Positions 9,127 to 17,911 of a stretch of 34,791 bases of DNA are shown here, piece after piece (position 1 is the first letter of the stretch; each line of letters opens with the position of its first letter). Made by a program: the position numbers and the translations under genes. The DNA lies in the NCBI GenBank assembly GCA_029863525.1, contig JAOTVL010000027.1:1-34791 (forward strand), in the 5' to 3' direction. The DNA is from Gemmatimonadota bacterium. Its GTDB lineage: Bacteria > Gemmatimonadota > Gemmatimonadetes > Longimicrobiales > Gaopeijiaceae. Under the pieces are notes generated by a model that was given only the letters and a program-made list of their open reading frames with translations, was not told where the DNA came from and did no database searches.

Positions 9127-9521
9127 GGTGCGCTCAACTCCCGACGTGGGGGTTGTGCTCGATCCAGGCCTGGAATCCCTTCGCCCCGACTTCAGTAACC
9201 TCGCCATCCCGCACGATCGCCCGAGCGAAGGGCAACATCTCTTGAAGAGCATCGCTCCTTCGCATGAGCGAAGCGTCGAGCATCACCGGCGGGACTCCTT
9301 GGGGGAGAGGGTCGCGTTCGGACCGTCGCCAACTTCGGATTCCCGACCTCGGCGGGCAAGGCGGAAGATCAGGATTGCAAACATATGTTCCCCGTGTGTA
9401 CCGTGGGGTTCAGTTCGGTGGCCTGCTACTTGCACCTTGTCACCGCCCCGAGTTCAGCTCGACCGAAGCGACGTCCGGGGGGGCGTCCGCACCGGCGGGT
9501 GAGCGTTTGGAGAAACCACCG
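9127..9521. promoter_or_regulatory. Divergent intergenic region (about 395 bp) with a 10-bp palindrome
   Basis: This gap separates the minus-strand permease from a plus-strand small gene, so it should carry both promoters. It contains a perfect palindrome AACATATGTT at 9380-9389 inside one of its few AT-rich patches, and a small hairpin CTTCGC-ATGA-GCGAAG at 9258-9273. No convincing -35/-10 pair was found. Reading frames across it look like GC-rich shadows. Confidence 0.4.
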
Positions 9522-9848
9522 ATGCACGTGTTCGAACGAGTGCTGCAGGAGCGAGCCGATCAGCTCGCCGAGCGGGTCGTCAAAGAGGCCGGATTGACTC
9601 CTCGTGAGGCGAGGCTCTTCGTGGAGCGGGCAGGCTCCGATCTGCTCGCCTCGTACCGATGGCAGGCCCACACCCTCTCCGAGCTGGACATCTCGTCTCC
9701 AGACTTGGTACGGAGCCTCCTTTCGGCCGCGCGGGCCAAGTGGATCGCCACCGAGGTTGGTCTCTCTCAAAGGCGGGCGTGGGACGGGCTGCGGACGCTG
9801 GTGCCCGCGGTAGTGCAGGACGCAGCAGGGCGAAGCCCGGGACACTGA
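9522..9848 (+). CDS. Small hypothetical protein (108 aa), helical
   Basis: Not recognised. The start at 9522 is supported by GGAG at 9509-9512, nine bases upstream. The frame is open much further upstream, but that part is low-quality sequence. The predicted product is soluble, charged and all-helical: an N-terminal helix (VFERVLQERADQLAERVV), a middle GLTPREARLFVERAGSDLL segment, and a C-terminal part (TEVGLSQRRAWDGLRTLVPAVV) faintly like small DUF937-type helical proteins. There is no signal peptide, and no cysteine or obvious catalytic motif. It lies 109 bases ahead of the GH109-like gene on the same strand, but a link is unproven. Confidence 0.55.
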   Translation: MHVFERVLQERADQLAERVVKEAGLTPREARLFVERAGSDLLASYRWQAHTLSELDISSPDLVRSLLSAARAKWIATEVGLSQRRAWDGLRTLVPAVVQDAAGRSPGH

Positions 9849-9957
9849 GCGTCACGGGACGTATCGTGCCCGGGGAGGGCGCAATTCCGCCTGGTCCTTG
9901 AGCGCGCCGGCTCGAGGCCGCAGGTTAGCTCCTCGCCGTTCACCCGACGGAGCACCC

Positions 9958-11349
9958 ATGTCCGATTCGTACCCGAAGCGCCCGCCGATGCACCGACGAG
10001 ACCTGCTGAAACTCGGCGCCGCCGGGTTGGGTCTCGGGGTGACCGGTGGGCTCACGGAGCTCGCGGGGGAGGCGCCGGACCGACTCCGGGAAGGACCCGA
10101 CCTGGGTCCGGCGCCGGAGCGTCCCTTCGCTGCCGACCCGATCGACGTCGTCCGCATCGGCTTCGTCGGTGTGGGACTCCAAGGCGGGTCGCACGTCCGC
10201 AACTTCCTCCGGATCGAGGGCGTAGAGATCGTGGCCCTCGGAGACATCAACGAGGCGCGTGCCGAGGAGGTCGCCGCGTGGGTCGAGACCGATGGGAGAC
10301 GCCGACCGACCCTGTACACGCGAGGTGAGCGCGACTTCGTCCGCATGTGCGAGGAGGAGGAGCTCGATCTCGTCTTCACGGCAACGCCGTGGGAGTGGCA
10401 CGTTCCGGTCTGTCTCTCCGCCATGGAGAACGGCAAGCACGCTGCGACCGAGGTTCCCGCGGCCTACGCGGTCGAGGACTGCTGGCAGCTCGTGGAGCAC
10501 GCGGAGCGCTTCGAGAAGCACTGCGTGATGATGGAGAACTGCAACTACGACCGCCCGGAGATGATGGTCTTCAACATGGCGAGGCAGGGTCTCTTCGGTG
10601 AGATCCTCCACGCCGAATGCGGATACCTGCATGATCTCCGGGCCATCAAATTCGAGGACCGTAACGAAGGTCTGTGGCGTCGTGCTCATGCCATGACACG
10701 GGAAGGGAACTTCTACCCCACGCACGGCCTCGGTCCGGTGGCGAACGTCATGGACATCAACCGCGGCGACCAGCTCGACTATCTCGTCTCCATGAGCACC
10801 CCGGCGCGGGGTCTCGAAGCGTGGGCCGCGGAGCACTACCCCGAGGGTCATCCGAAGCGGTCTGAACGGTACGTGCAGGGCGACGTCAACACGACGATGA
10901 TCAAGACCGTGCGCGGTCGCACGATTTTCGTGAGCCACGACACGAATCTGCCGCGCCCCTATTCACGCATCCACATGGTGCAGGGGACCGACGGTCTCTT
11001 TCAGGGATACCCGAACCGGGTCCACGTCGAAGGGCTGAGCGAGGACCATCGCTGGGACGATTGGATGCAGTGGCGTGAGGAGTACGACCATCCGATCTGG
11101 CGTGAATTGGAGGCCCGTTCGGCCGGGGCTGGGCACGGCGGCATGGACTTCATCGAGGACTACCAGCTGGTAAAGGCACTGCGGGAAGGGAAGCCGACCG
11201 ACATGAACGTGTACGACGCGGCCATGTTGTCGGTGATCTGCCCGCTCACCGAGTGGTCGGTCGAGAATCGGTCACGGCCGATCGACGTGCCGGACTTCAC
11301 GCGCGGCCGCTGGGCGCAGTGGCCTCGGCTCGAGTTCCTCGGAGCCTAG
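9958..11349 (+). CDS. Gfo/Idh/MocA-fold protein resembling GH109 (NAD-dependent alpha-N-acetylgalactosaminidase type), Tat signal
   Basis: GH109 enzymes use bound NAD+ to cleave alpha-linked GalNAc by an oxidation-elimination route. The start at 9958 follows GGAG at 9949-9952 and yields 463 residues. A twin-arginine signal is visible (MHRRDLLKLGAAGLGLG, R13-R14), so the folded protein with its cofactor is probably exported. The Rossmann motif GVGLQG is at residues 71-76 after VVRIGFV. Blocks I associate with GH109 follow: ATEVPAAYAVEDCW, MMENCNYDRPEMM, GYLHDLR, YPTHGLGPV and EEYDHPIW. Other Gfo/Idh/MocA dehydrogenases remain possible, and activity on GalNAc is inferred from family and neighbours. 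The kinase gene begins 34 bases downstream. Confidence 0.78.
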   Translation: MSDSYPKRPPMHRRDLLKLGAAGLGLGVTGGLTELAGEAPDRLREGPDLGPAPERPFAADPIDVVRIGFVGVGLQGGSHVRNFLRIEGVEIVALGDINEARAEEVAAWVETDGRRRPTLYTRGERDFVRMCEEEELDLVFTATPWEWHVPVCLSAMENGKHAATEVPAAYAVEDCWQLVEHAERFEKHCVMMENCNYDRPEMMVFNMARQGLFGEILHAECGYLHDLRAIKFEDRNEGLWRRAHAMTREGNFYPTHGLGPVANVMDINRGDQLDYLVSMSTPARGLEAWAAEHYPEGHPKRSERYVQGDVNTTMIKTVRGRTIFVSHDTNLPRPYSRIHMVQGTDGLFQGYPNRVHVEGLSEDHRWDDWMQWREEYDHPIWRELEARSAGAGHGGMDFIEDYQLVKALREGKPTDMNVYDAAMLSVICPLTEWSVENRSRPIDVPDFTRGRWAQWPRLEFLGA

Positions 11350-11383
11350 ATCCAGGCCTCTGTCCGCTGAACACCCGTCGGCG

Positions 11384-12607
11384 ATGACCGCGGCTTCGGG
11401 TCTCGGTGCGGCCTTCGAAGACCGATTCGGCGTACCCCCGACGCACGTCGCGCGCGCACCGGGGCGTGTGAACCTCATCGGGGAGCATACCGACTACAAC
11501 GACCTCCCGGTCTTTCCCATGGCGCTGCACCGTGAGGTGCGGATCGCGCTCCGGCCCCGGGACGACGAGCGGGTCGCGCTGTACAACGTCTCCGACGAGT
11601 TCCCGCCCGTGGAATTCGAGATCGGTCCGGCGATCGAGCCGTACGTGCAGGGCTCGTGGGGGAACTACCCGAAGGCGGCCGCCAACGAGCTCGCCCGTCG
11701 ATTCGCCATCTGGCGCGGCTTCGATGGTGTGCTCTCGTCGGATCTTCCGGTCGCTTCGGGGCTTTCGTCGTCGTCCGCGATCGTAAACGCGGTCGGCCTC
11801 GCGCTCGCCCATATCAATGAAGTACCGACCGAGGTGAGGGAGTTCGCCGTGGTCATGGCCGACGCCGAGCGGTATGTCGGCACGCATGGCGGCGGCATGG
11901 ATCAGGCGATCTCGCTGGGCGCGAGGGACCGGTGCGCTGCCAAGATCACCTTCTCGCCGCTCCGGCTGCGTCACGTGAACGTGCCCGACGACTGGTGCTT
12001 CATCGTTGCGGACACGGGAGAGCGCGCCGAGAAGTCGAAGGCCGCGATGGCGGCGTACAATTCACGAAGGGCCGAATGCGCCGAGGCGTTTCGGATCGTG
12101 GCTGGTCACGTGGCGACGACGAACATGACCGAGAAGCTCTACACCAGCTACCCGGGGCTTGTGGGCGCGGTGGAACCGCGCACCCTCGTCGAGGCGGCCG
12201 AGCAGGTCCTACAGGGCAACCTTCTCCGGCGATTCCGACACGTGGTTACCGAGGCTGCCCGCGTCGAGGAGGCGGTCGACCGCATGTACGCTGCGGACGT
12301 CACGGGCTTCGGTGCGCTCATGGACGCATCGCATGCTTCGCTTCGCTCGGACTTCCACGTCAGCTCGGTCGAGCTCGACGAGTTGGTGGCGGTCGCTCGC
12401 GAAGGGGGTGCCGCGGGGGCGCGGCTGACGGGCGCGGGCTTCGGCGGGTGCATCGTCGCCCTCGCCGACCGGTGGACCGTCGGCAGCGTACTCGAGACGT
12501 TGGTGGCCGAGTACTTCGAGCGGCGCGGCCTGGCCGACCGGATCGACGACCGGCTCTTCGTCGCGGTTCCGTCTCGAGGGGCGAGCTACGGGGCGATCGA
12601 GTCCTGA
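11384..12607 (+). CDS. GHMP sugar kinase, galactokinase/GalNAc-kinase (GALK2-like) type
   Basis: Galactokinase-family enzymes phosphorylate the anomeric hydroxyl of galactose or GalNAc with ATP. The 407-residue product has all three GHMP motifs: GRVNLIGEHTDYN at 27-39 (sugar contacts R28, E34, H35, D37), the phosphate loop PVASGLSSSSA at 122-132, and LTGAGFGGC near the C-terminus. The catalytic Asp is D173 in GGGMDQ. Classical bacterial GalK has CGIMDQ there; GGGMDQ followed by an F-SPLR stretch is, from memory, closer to eukaryotic GALK2, which accepts GalNAc. That matches the GH109-like neighbour upstream. There is no strong ribosome-binding site. The kinase family is firm; the GalNAc preference is inference. 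Confidence 0.87.
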   Translation: MTAASGLGAAFEDRFGVPPTHVARAPGRVNLIGEHTDYNDLPVFPMALHREVRIALRPRDDERVALYNVSDEFPPVEFEIGPAIEPYVQGSWGNYPKAAANELARRFAIWRGFDGVLSSDLPVASGLSSSSAIVNAVGLALAHINEVPTEVREFAVVMADAERYVGTHGGGMDQAISLGARDRCAAKITFSPLRLRHVNVPDDWCFIVADTGERAEKSKAAMAAYNSRRAECAEAFRIVAGHVATTNMTEKLYTSYPGLVGAVEPRTLVEAAEQVLQGNLLRRFRHVVTEAARVEEAVDRMYAADVTGFGALMDASHASLRSDFHVSSVELDELVAVAREGGAAGARLTGAGFGGCIVALADRWTVGSVLETLVAEYFERRGLADRIDDRLFVAVPSRGASYGAIES

Positions 12608-12618
12608 GTCGCCTCAGG
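12603..12618. terminator. Inverted repeat spanning both convergent stop codons
   Basis: CCTGAG and CTCAGG pair around TCGC. One arm contains the kinase TGA and the other contains the symporter stop on the opposite strand; only six bases separate the two genes. There is no T-tract on either side, so termination is a guess based on position between convergent genes. Confidence 0.3.
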
Positions 12619-14383
12619 TCAGACCGACTCTCGGCAGCGTCCTGATCAACGCCACCGTGGCGACGGCCGCCGCCGCCAGGCAGACGGCGGCGAGGAGCCG
12701 TTGACCGTACAAGAGGTAACCAGTGCCGAGGACCGCGCCGTAGACCACGACACACCCGAGGAACCACGCCAAGAATGCCGCCGAGGGATTGTCCTCGGAT
12801 TCCCCGCTCGTCAGACCCAGCCCGGCTCCCTCCCATCCCGACCCCATGGGCCGGATCAAGCGATGGAACGAAACCAGCGTCTCGTCGGCAGCCGGAGGAG
12901 TGAGGAACGTCACCGTGACCCACCCCGCGGTCGTGACCAGCACGCCGAAGACGAGCTGAATCGAAGGATCGACCGGGTCGAAGCCCAGTGCGCCGTGTCC
13001 GAACTGGAAGTAGAGGGCCACGAAGAACGAGAGAATCATCGCCGAGAGTTCGCTCCAGGCGTTGATGCGCCACCAGAACCATCGCAGCAAGAAGACGAGA
13101 CCTGTGCCCGCACCGATCTGAAGCAGGATCTGGAATGCCTGTAACGCGTTTTCGAGCCAAAGCGCGAGTGCGCTCGCCGCGACGATCAGCCCCACCGTGG
13201 CGATCCGTCCGACCCGTACGTAGGTGGCCTCGTCACGGCCCGGGGCCACGAACCTTCGATACACGTCGTCCACGATGTAGGAGGCACCCCAATTCAGGTG
13301 GGTGCTGACCGTCGACATGTACGCCGCGGCGAGCGAGGCCACGACGAGTCCGAGCAGCCCGGACGGCAAGAAGATCAGCATCGCCGGATAGGCTAGATCG
13401 TTCCGGACGATCGACGGGTCCACGTTCGGAAACGCCGCCTGGATCGATTCCAACGAGGGATAGACGACCAGGGACGCGAGAGCGACCAGGATCCACGGCC
13501 ACGGTCGGAGGGCGTAGTGCGCGATGTTGAACCAGAGCGTTGCCTTCATCGCGTGACTCTCGTTCCTCGCGGCGAGCATTCGCTGGGCGACGTAGCCGCC
13601 GCCACCCGGCTCGGCGCCCGGGTACCACGTGCTCCACCATTGAACCGCGATGGGAATGATGAAGACGGTCGTCGCCGTCCTCCAGTCGGAAAAGTCGGGC
13701 AGGAGCGAGAGCTTCCCCTCGACGGCAGGGTGCGTGAAGAGCCCGACCATGCCGCCAACCTCCGGCTGGGCCAAGGCGTACCAGGCGGCGGCGCACGACC
13801 CGATCATCGCGATCGCGAACAGCAGTAGGTCGGTGACTACGACCCCCCAGAGCCCGGACGTGGCCGAGTAGAGGGCCGTGACGGTCCCCGCGGCGAGGAC
13901 GACCTCGTATTTCGACGCACCGAGCAGGACACCGCCGATCTTGATCGCGGCGAGGGTGACCGTCGCCATGATCATGCAGTTGAAGAAGACCCCGAGGTAG
14001 ATGGCTCGAAAGCCGCGGAGGAATGCGGCTGGTTTGCCCGAATAGCGCAGCTCGTAGAACCCGATGTCGGTCATGATCCCCGACCGGCGCCACATCTTCG
14101 CGTAGAAGAAGACGGTGCACATGCCCGTGATGACGAAGGCCCACCAAAGCCAGTTCTGACTCACTCCACCCGACCGTACCAAATCGGTAACCAGGTTCGG
14201 CGTATCGGTGGAGAACGTCGTCGCGACCATCGACGTGCCGAGCAGCCACCACGGCATCGTTCGTCCGCCGAGGAAGAACTCGCCCGTCTCCCGGCCCGCT
14301 CGCCTGGCGAAGTAGAGCCCAGTCCCGACGGCGACAACCCCGTAGGTCGTGATCACGATCCAATCGAGTGACGTCAGTTGCAT
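12614..14383 (-). CDS. Sodium:solute symporter (SSS) family transporter
   Basis: SSS proteins import sugars, amino acids and other solutes with Na+. The 589-residue product starts MQLTSLDWIVITTYG and has about 13-15 hydrophobic segments. Family marks include EFFLGGRTMPWWLLGTSMVATTFSTDTP in the first helices and a later VASLAAAYMSTVSTHLNWGASYIV block, which is typical of the Na+ site region in SSS transporters. The start ATG at 14383 lies four bases after the nucleotidyltransferase stop, so the two genes form an operon. Context points to uptake of a sugar such as galactose or GalNAc, but the substrate cannot be read from the sequence. Confidence 0.9.
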   Translation of the reverse strand: MQLTSLDWIVITTYGVVAVGTGLYFARRAGRETGEFFLGGRTMPWWLLGTSMVATTFSTDTPNLVTDLVRSGGVSQNWLWWAFVITGMCTVFFYAKMWRRSGIMTDIGFYELRYSGKPAAFLRGFRAIYLGVFFNCMIMATVTLAAIKIGGVLLGASKYEVVLAAGTVTALYSATSGLWGVVVTDLLLFAIAMIGSCAAAWYALAQPEVGGMVGLFTHPAVEGKLSLLPDFSDWRTATTVFIIPIAVQWWSTWYPGAEPGGGGYVAQRMLAARNESHAMKATLWFNIAHYALRPWPWILVALASLVVYPSLESIQAAFPNVDPSIVRNDLAYPAMLIFLPSGLLGLVVASLAAAYMSTVSTHLNWGASYIVDDVYRRFVAPGRDEATYVRVGRIATVGLIVAASALALWLENALQAFQILLQIGAGTGLVFLLRWFWWRINAWSELSAMILSFFVALYFQFGHGALGFDPVDPSIQLVFGVLVTTAGWVTVTFLTPPAADETLVSFHRLIRPMGSGWEGAGLGLTSGESEDNPSAAFLAWFLGCVVVYGAVLGTGYLLYGQRLLAAVCLAAAAVATVALIRTLPRVGLT

Positions 14384-14387
14384 GGAC

Positions 14388-15386
14388 TCAGCTCCCGCCG
14401 ATGCGGGCCATGGCGTCGGCGAGACGCGCGGGGTACGCGCCAGCGGCGACCCGCTCCCGGAGGATCGCCGTTGAACGATCCCGGTCTGCCGCGTGCGTGA
14501 TGCCGAACCAGCTGTCGGGCGCGGCCAACACCTTGACCCGGGTCGCACCGAGCTGGATCTGTGCGTTTACGGTCGTCGACAGGAACGACTCGGCGCGTGT
14601 GTCAGCGCCCCAGTATTCGAGGAAGCGGCGAAACTGCCGCTGAAGGAGGTCGATCACCGGTTGCGTGAACCCCCACAGGTTCATGGAGACCATCTCCTGC
14701 CCGCTCAGCTCGACCGGGTCGCCGTCGGTCGTGGATCCGGTGATCCAGCTGTCGTGGCGACGGATATTCTGGACTTCGGTGATGCGCTCCAGATGGTCGC
14801 CGCGCCCGAGGACACACACGCCCCGTGCGACCCCGCCGGCGCCGGATAACGTCTTCTCGAGCGTGTATCCGACGAGCGCGGCCTCCGTCGGGGTCGGGTC
14901 GGACGACAGGAACGCCTGGAGGCGCTTGAAGGCTCCGGGACCGTACAAGTCGTCGGCGTTGCACACGGCCAAGGGGGCCCCGACCGACTCGGCCGCCGTG
15001 AGGACGGCGTGGGCCGTCCCCCATGGCTTCACGCGTTCGGGCGGTGCACGGAAGCCGTCGGGAAGCCGATCGAGGCTCTGGCAAACGAAGTGGGTCGGAA
15101 ACGTACCGCCCAAGATCCCGTCGACGTGACGCCGCACGTCGTCGAGGATCTCGGGTCGCACCACATAGGTGACGCTGTCGAACCCGGCACGCGCCGCGTC
15201 GAACACGTTGAAGTCCATGATCGCTTCACCGCCCGGACCGAGTGGGTCGAGCTGCTTCAGACGCCCGTAGCGGGTGGAGAGTCCGGCGGCGAGGACGACG
15301 AGGGGTAGGCTCAAGGCGCGTGGGGCGTGATGGAGCGGCGGGACCGCCCGAATGTGCACGACCCGGGCGGCCAATGCGAGGGCCAT
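14388..15386 (-). CDS. Sugar-phosphate nucleotidyltransferase (NTP_transferase fold)
   Basis: Enzymes of this fold join a sugar-1-phosphate to an NTP to give an NDP-sugar. The signature VLAAGLSTRYGRLKQL is at residues 31-46 from the chosen start, followed by GEAIMDFNVFDAARAGFDSVTYVVRP and an AVCNADDLYG metal-binding segment. The later VSMNLWGFTQPVIDLL block also fits NDP-sugar pyrophosphorylases. The start is uncertain: ATGs at 15410 and 15386 and a TTG at 15314 are all in frame with no clear ribosome-binding site, and homology begins only near the TTG. It is upstream of and nearly abutting the symporter gene. With the GALK2-like kinase it could convert GalNAc-1-P or Gal-1-P to the UDP-sugar; this is inference. 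Confidence 0.82.
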   Translation of the reverse strand: MALALAARVVHIRAVPPLHHAPRALSLPLVVLAAGLSTRYGRLKQLDPLGPGGEAIMDFNVFDAARAGFDSVTYVVRPEILDDVRRHVDGILGGTFPTHFVCQSLDRLPDGFRAPPERVKPWGTAHAVLTAAESVGAPLAVCNADDLYGPGAFKRLQAFLSSDPTPTEAALVGYTLEKTLSGAGGVARGVCVLGRGDHLERITEVQNIRRHDSWITGSTTDGDPVELSGQEMVSMNLWGFTQPVIDLLQRQFRRFLEYWGADTRAESFLSTTVNAQIQLGATRVKVLAAPDSWFGITHAADRDRSTAILRERVAAGAYPARLADAMARIGGS

Positions 15387-15414
15387 GCAGGGTGGCGAGG
15401 AGATTGGCATTTAG

Positions 15415-15435
15415 TTATTCATGGGAGATGAATAA
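15415..15435. promoter_or_regulatory. 8-bp inverted repeat covering the proB start codon
   Basis: TTATTCAT-GGGAG-ATGAATAA is a perfect 8-bp inverted repeat with a 5-base centre. The right arm begins at the proB ATG (15428). The surroundings are unusually AT-rich for this window and lie between divergent genes. The half-sites TGAAT/ATTCA resemble ARG-box half-sites but in the wrong relative order, so an ArgR site is only a loose possibility. It could also be an mRNA hairpin hiding the proB start. Confidence 0.4.
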
Positions 15436-16594
15436 TTACACAATCCCGCACCCTGAGACCGCCTTGGCCGCCCGGCGGAGGCGCGGGGTTCCGGACCGGG
15501 TCGTTCTCAAGTTCGGGAGTCGACTCCTGACCGCTGGGTCACTGGAGCTGGACCCCAAGCGCATGAGCGCCATCGCGCGTGCGGTGGCGTCCGCCGAAGG
15601 CGTGCAGATCGTCGTCGTCTCGAGCGGTGCGGTCGCCGCCGGATTCGGCGCGCTCGGTCACCAGGTACCACCCAAGAAGATCAGTGACAGGCAGGCCGCG
15701 GCGGCGGTCGGGCAGGGCCGCCTGATGGCTATGTGGGCCGAGGCGTTCGGCGCGGTCGGTAGGAACGTCGCGCAGGTCCTCCTTACGAACGACTGCCTCA
15801 CCGATCGACGTCGCTACGTGGCCGCACGACAGGCGCTCGATACGCTCCTCCAGGCGGGCATCGTGCCGATCGTCAACGAGAACGACACGGTCTCGGTCGA
15901 CGAGATCGTGGTCGGAGACAACGACAACCTCGCCGCCGCCGCCGCCGCGCTGGTGGACGCGGACTTCCTCGCGCTACTCTCGGACGTTCCAGGGGTTCTC
16001 ACGGGCGACCCCGATGTGGACCCCGGGGCGACCGTCGTCCCTCGCGCCGACAGCGTCGACCAACTACGCGCGCTCTGCTTCGAGAAAAAAGCCAAGGAGT
16101 CCACGGGTGGCATGGTGACGAAGCTCGAGGCCGCGGAGCGCGCCGGACGCTATGGAATCCCGACCGTCATTGCGTCGGGGCTGGACGACGAGACGCTCAG
16201 CACGGTGGCGAAGGGTCTGCCGGCGGGGACCTACATCGCCGCGCACGGCGATCCGTTGTCGGCGCGTCGCCATTGGATGGCCGTGCAGAAGGGGCTGAAG
16301 GGCTCACTCGTGGTCGACGACGGCGCGGTGCGCGCCATCAAGAGGAGAGCCAGCCTCCTGCCGAGCGGGATCGTCGGCGTCCGGGGTCATTTCAGGCGCG
16401 GTGACCTCGTATCTGTGGTGGATCGCAGCGGTGTCGAGCAGGCACGAGGCATCGTGCGCTTCGACGATCGCGACGTCGAGCAGATCCGCGGGCTACACAC
16501 CGGCGAAGTGAAGGGCCGGCTCGGCGTCGATCGTGGCAACGTCGTCATGCGGCCCGACCGGATGGTCCTCATCGGAGCGGACAGCGGCTCATGA
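15428..16594 (+). CDS. proB: Glutamate 5-kinase
   Basis: This enzyme phosphorylates glutamate at the gamma-carboxyl with ATP, the first step of proline synthesis in the cytoplasm. The amino-acid-kinase domain shows RVVLKFGSRLLTAG, VVVSSGAVAAGFGAL, QVLLTNDCL and PIVNENDTVSVDEI with GDNDNLAA. KESTGGMVTKLEAAERA is characteristic of ProB. A C-terminal PUA domain follows (SLLPSGIVGVRGHFRRGDLVS). The length of 388 is normal with PUA. The ATG at 15428 is preceded by GGGAG with no spacer, so the start is weakly supported; an in-frame TTG at 15404 is the alternative. The stop overlaps the proA start (ATGA), giving a coupled proBA operon. Confidence 0.95.
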   Translation: MNNYTIPHPETALAARRRRGVPDRVVLKFGSRLLTAGSLELDPKRMSAIARAVASAEGVQIVVVSSGAVAAGFGALGHQVPPKKISDRQAAAAVGQGRLMAMWAEAFGAVGRNVAQVLLTNDCLTDRRRYVAARQALDTLLQAGIVPIVNENDTVSVDEIVVGDNDNLAAAAAALVDADFLALLSDVPGVLTGDPDVDPGATVVPRADSVDQLRALCFEKKAKESTGGMVTKLEAAERAGRYGIPTVIASGLDDETLSTVAKGLPAGTYIAAHGDPLSARRHWMAVQKGLKGSLVVDDGAVRAIKRRASLLPSGIVGVRGHFRRGDLVSVVDRSGVEQARGIVRFDDRDVEQIRGLHTGEVKGRLGVDRGNVVMRPDRMVLIGADSGS

Positions 16595-17871
16595 GCACGA
16601 CCATCGACACCGATGTGACCGAGACCATCGAATCGATGGCCCGGGCTGCGCGTGCGGCCGCCCGGGCGCTCGCCCGGTCCACCGCTGTGGGCCGTGGAGC
16701 CGCGCTCCGATCGATCGCCGACGCAATCGACGCGGCAGCCTCCGAGATCGTCCTGGCCAACGCGCTCGACTTGGCCGCGGCCGACGAGCGTGGCATCAGC
16801 GGGGCCATGAGGGACCGGCTGCGGATGGACGAGGCCGGTGTCGCGAAGCTCTCCGCGGCCATCAGGGAGGTCGCGGGTCAGCCGGACCCGCTCGGAGGGC
16901 TCGAGGAGGAGACCGTACGACCCAACGGGCTGCGGATCGGGCGGATGCGCATCCCGCTCGGGGTCGTCGCCATGATCTACGAGAGCAGGCCCAACGTCAC
17001 GGCAGACGCGGCGGCGCTCTGCCTGAAATCGGGCAACGCGGTGATTCTCCGGGGCGGCTCCGAGGCGATCCACTCGAACCGTGCGATCGCCCAAGCGATC
17101 CGCCGTGGGCTGGCGGGGTCGACGCTTCCCACCGAAGCGGTCCAGCTCGTTCCCGTCACCGATCGCTCGGCGATCGACGTCCTCCTACGGCAGGATCAAT
17201 GGATCGATCTGGTCATTCCGCGGGGTGGAGAGGGCCTCATCCGGGCCGTGGTGGAAAAGAGCCGGATTCCGGTCCTGCAACATTACAAGGGCGTCTGCCA
17301 CGTCTTCGTCGACGCCAGCGCGCCCGAAGCGCGCGCCGTCGACATCGTCCACAACGCCAAGGTTCAGCGACCCGGCGTCTGCAACGCGGCCGAGACGCTG
17401 TTGATCCATGAGGCGGCCGCGCCGAGACTGCTTCCCGCCATCGCGAAGCGACTCGTGGCGGATGGCGTGGAGCTGAGAGGCTGTCCGCGCACGGTCGAGA
17501 TCCTTTCCGACTTCGACGTCGCGGCGGCGACCGAGGATGATTGGCACGCCGAGTACCTGGACCTGACGCTCGCGGTGAGGGTCGTGCCGGATCTCGAGGC
17601 GGCGCTGGAGCACATCGGCACGTACGCTTCGTCTCACACGGAAGCGATCGTGAGTGACGACGAGGCGAGCATCGAGACGTTTGTCGGCGCGATTCAGTCC
17701 TCCACGGTGGTGGTGAACGCGAGCACGCGCTTCGCCGATGGTGGCGAGCTCGGGCTGGGCGCCGAGATCGGGATCTCCACTTCGAAGCTGCACGCCTTCG
17801 GCCCGATGGGGGCAAAGGAGCTCACCACCCGCAAGTTCGTGGTGATCGGAGAGGGTCAGCTCCGGGGCTGA
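16591..17871 (+). CDS. proA: Gamma-glutamyl phosphate reductase
   Basis: It reduces glutamyl-5-phosphate with NADPH to glutamate semialdehyde, the second step of proline synthesis. The 426-residue product is the usual length. Family landmarks are IPLGVVAMIYESRPNVTADA, CLKSGNAVILRGGSEA, the IPVLQHYKGVCHVFVD segment and the catalytic cysteine C264 in RPGVCNAAETLL. Near the end, GLGAEIGISTSKLHAFGPMG and ELTTRKFVV are typical of ProA. It is translated in a coupled manner with proB through the ATGA overlap. The next gene downstream is convergent, 40 bases away. Confidence 0.96.
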   Translation: MSTTIDTDVTETIESMARAARAAARALARSTAVGRGAALRSIADAIDAAASEIVLANALDLAAADERGISGAMRDRLRMDEAGVAKLSAAIREVAGQPDPLGGLEEETVRPNGLRIGRMRIPLGVVAMIYESRPNVTADAAALCLKSGNAVILRGGSEAIHSNRAIAQAIRRGLAGSTLPTEAVQLVPVTDRSAIDVLLRQDQWIDLVIPRGGEGLIRAVVEKSRIPVLQHYKGVCHVFVDASAPEARAVDIVHNAKVQRPGVCNAAETLLIHEAAAPRLLPAIAKRLVADGVELRGCPRTVEILSDFDVAAATEDDWHAEYLDLTLAVRVVPDLEAALEHIGTYASSHTEAIVSDDEASIETFVGAIQSSTVVVNASTRFADGGELGLGAEIGISTSKLHAFGPMGAKELTTRKFVVIGEGQLRG

Positions 17872-17911
17872 TCGAAGCCCCACGCTGGTCGCGCCGAACG
17901 CTCCGCGCGGC

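Noticed and set aside
15405-15440. ArgR box at the proB start
   Set aside because: Half-sites TGAAT and ATTCA are present but in inverted order relative to the ARG-box consensus, so only a generic inverted repeat is claimed.
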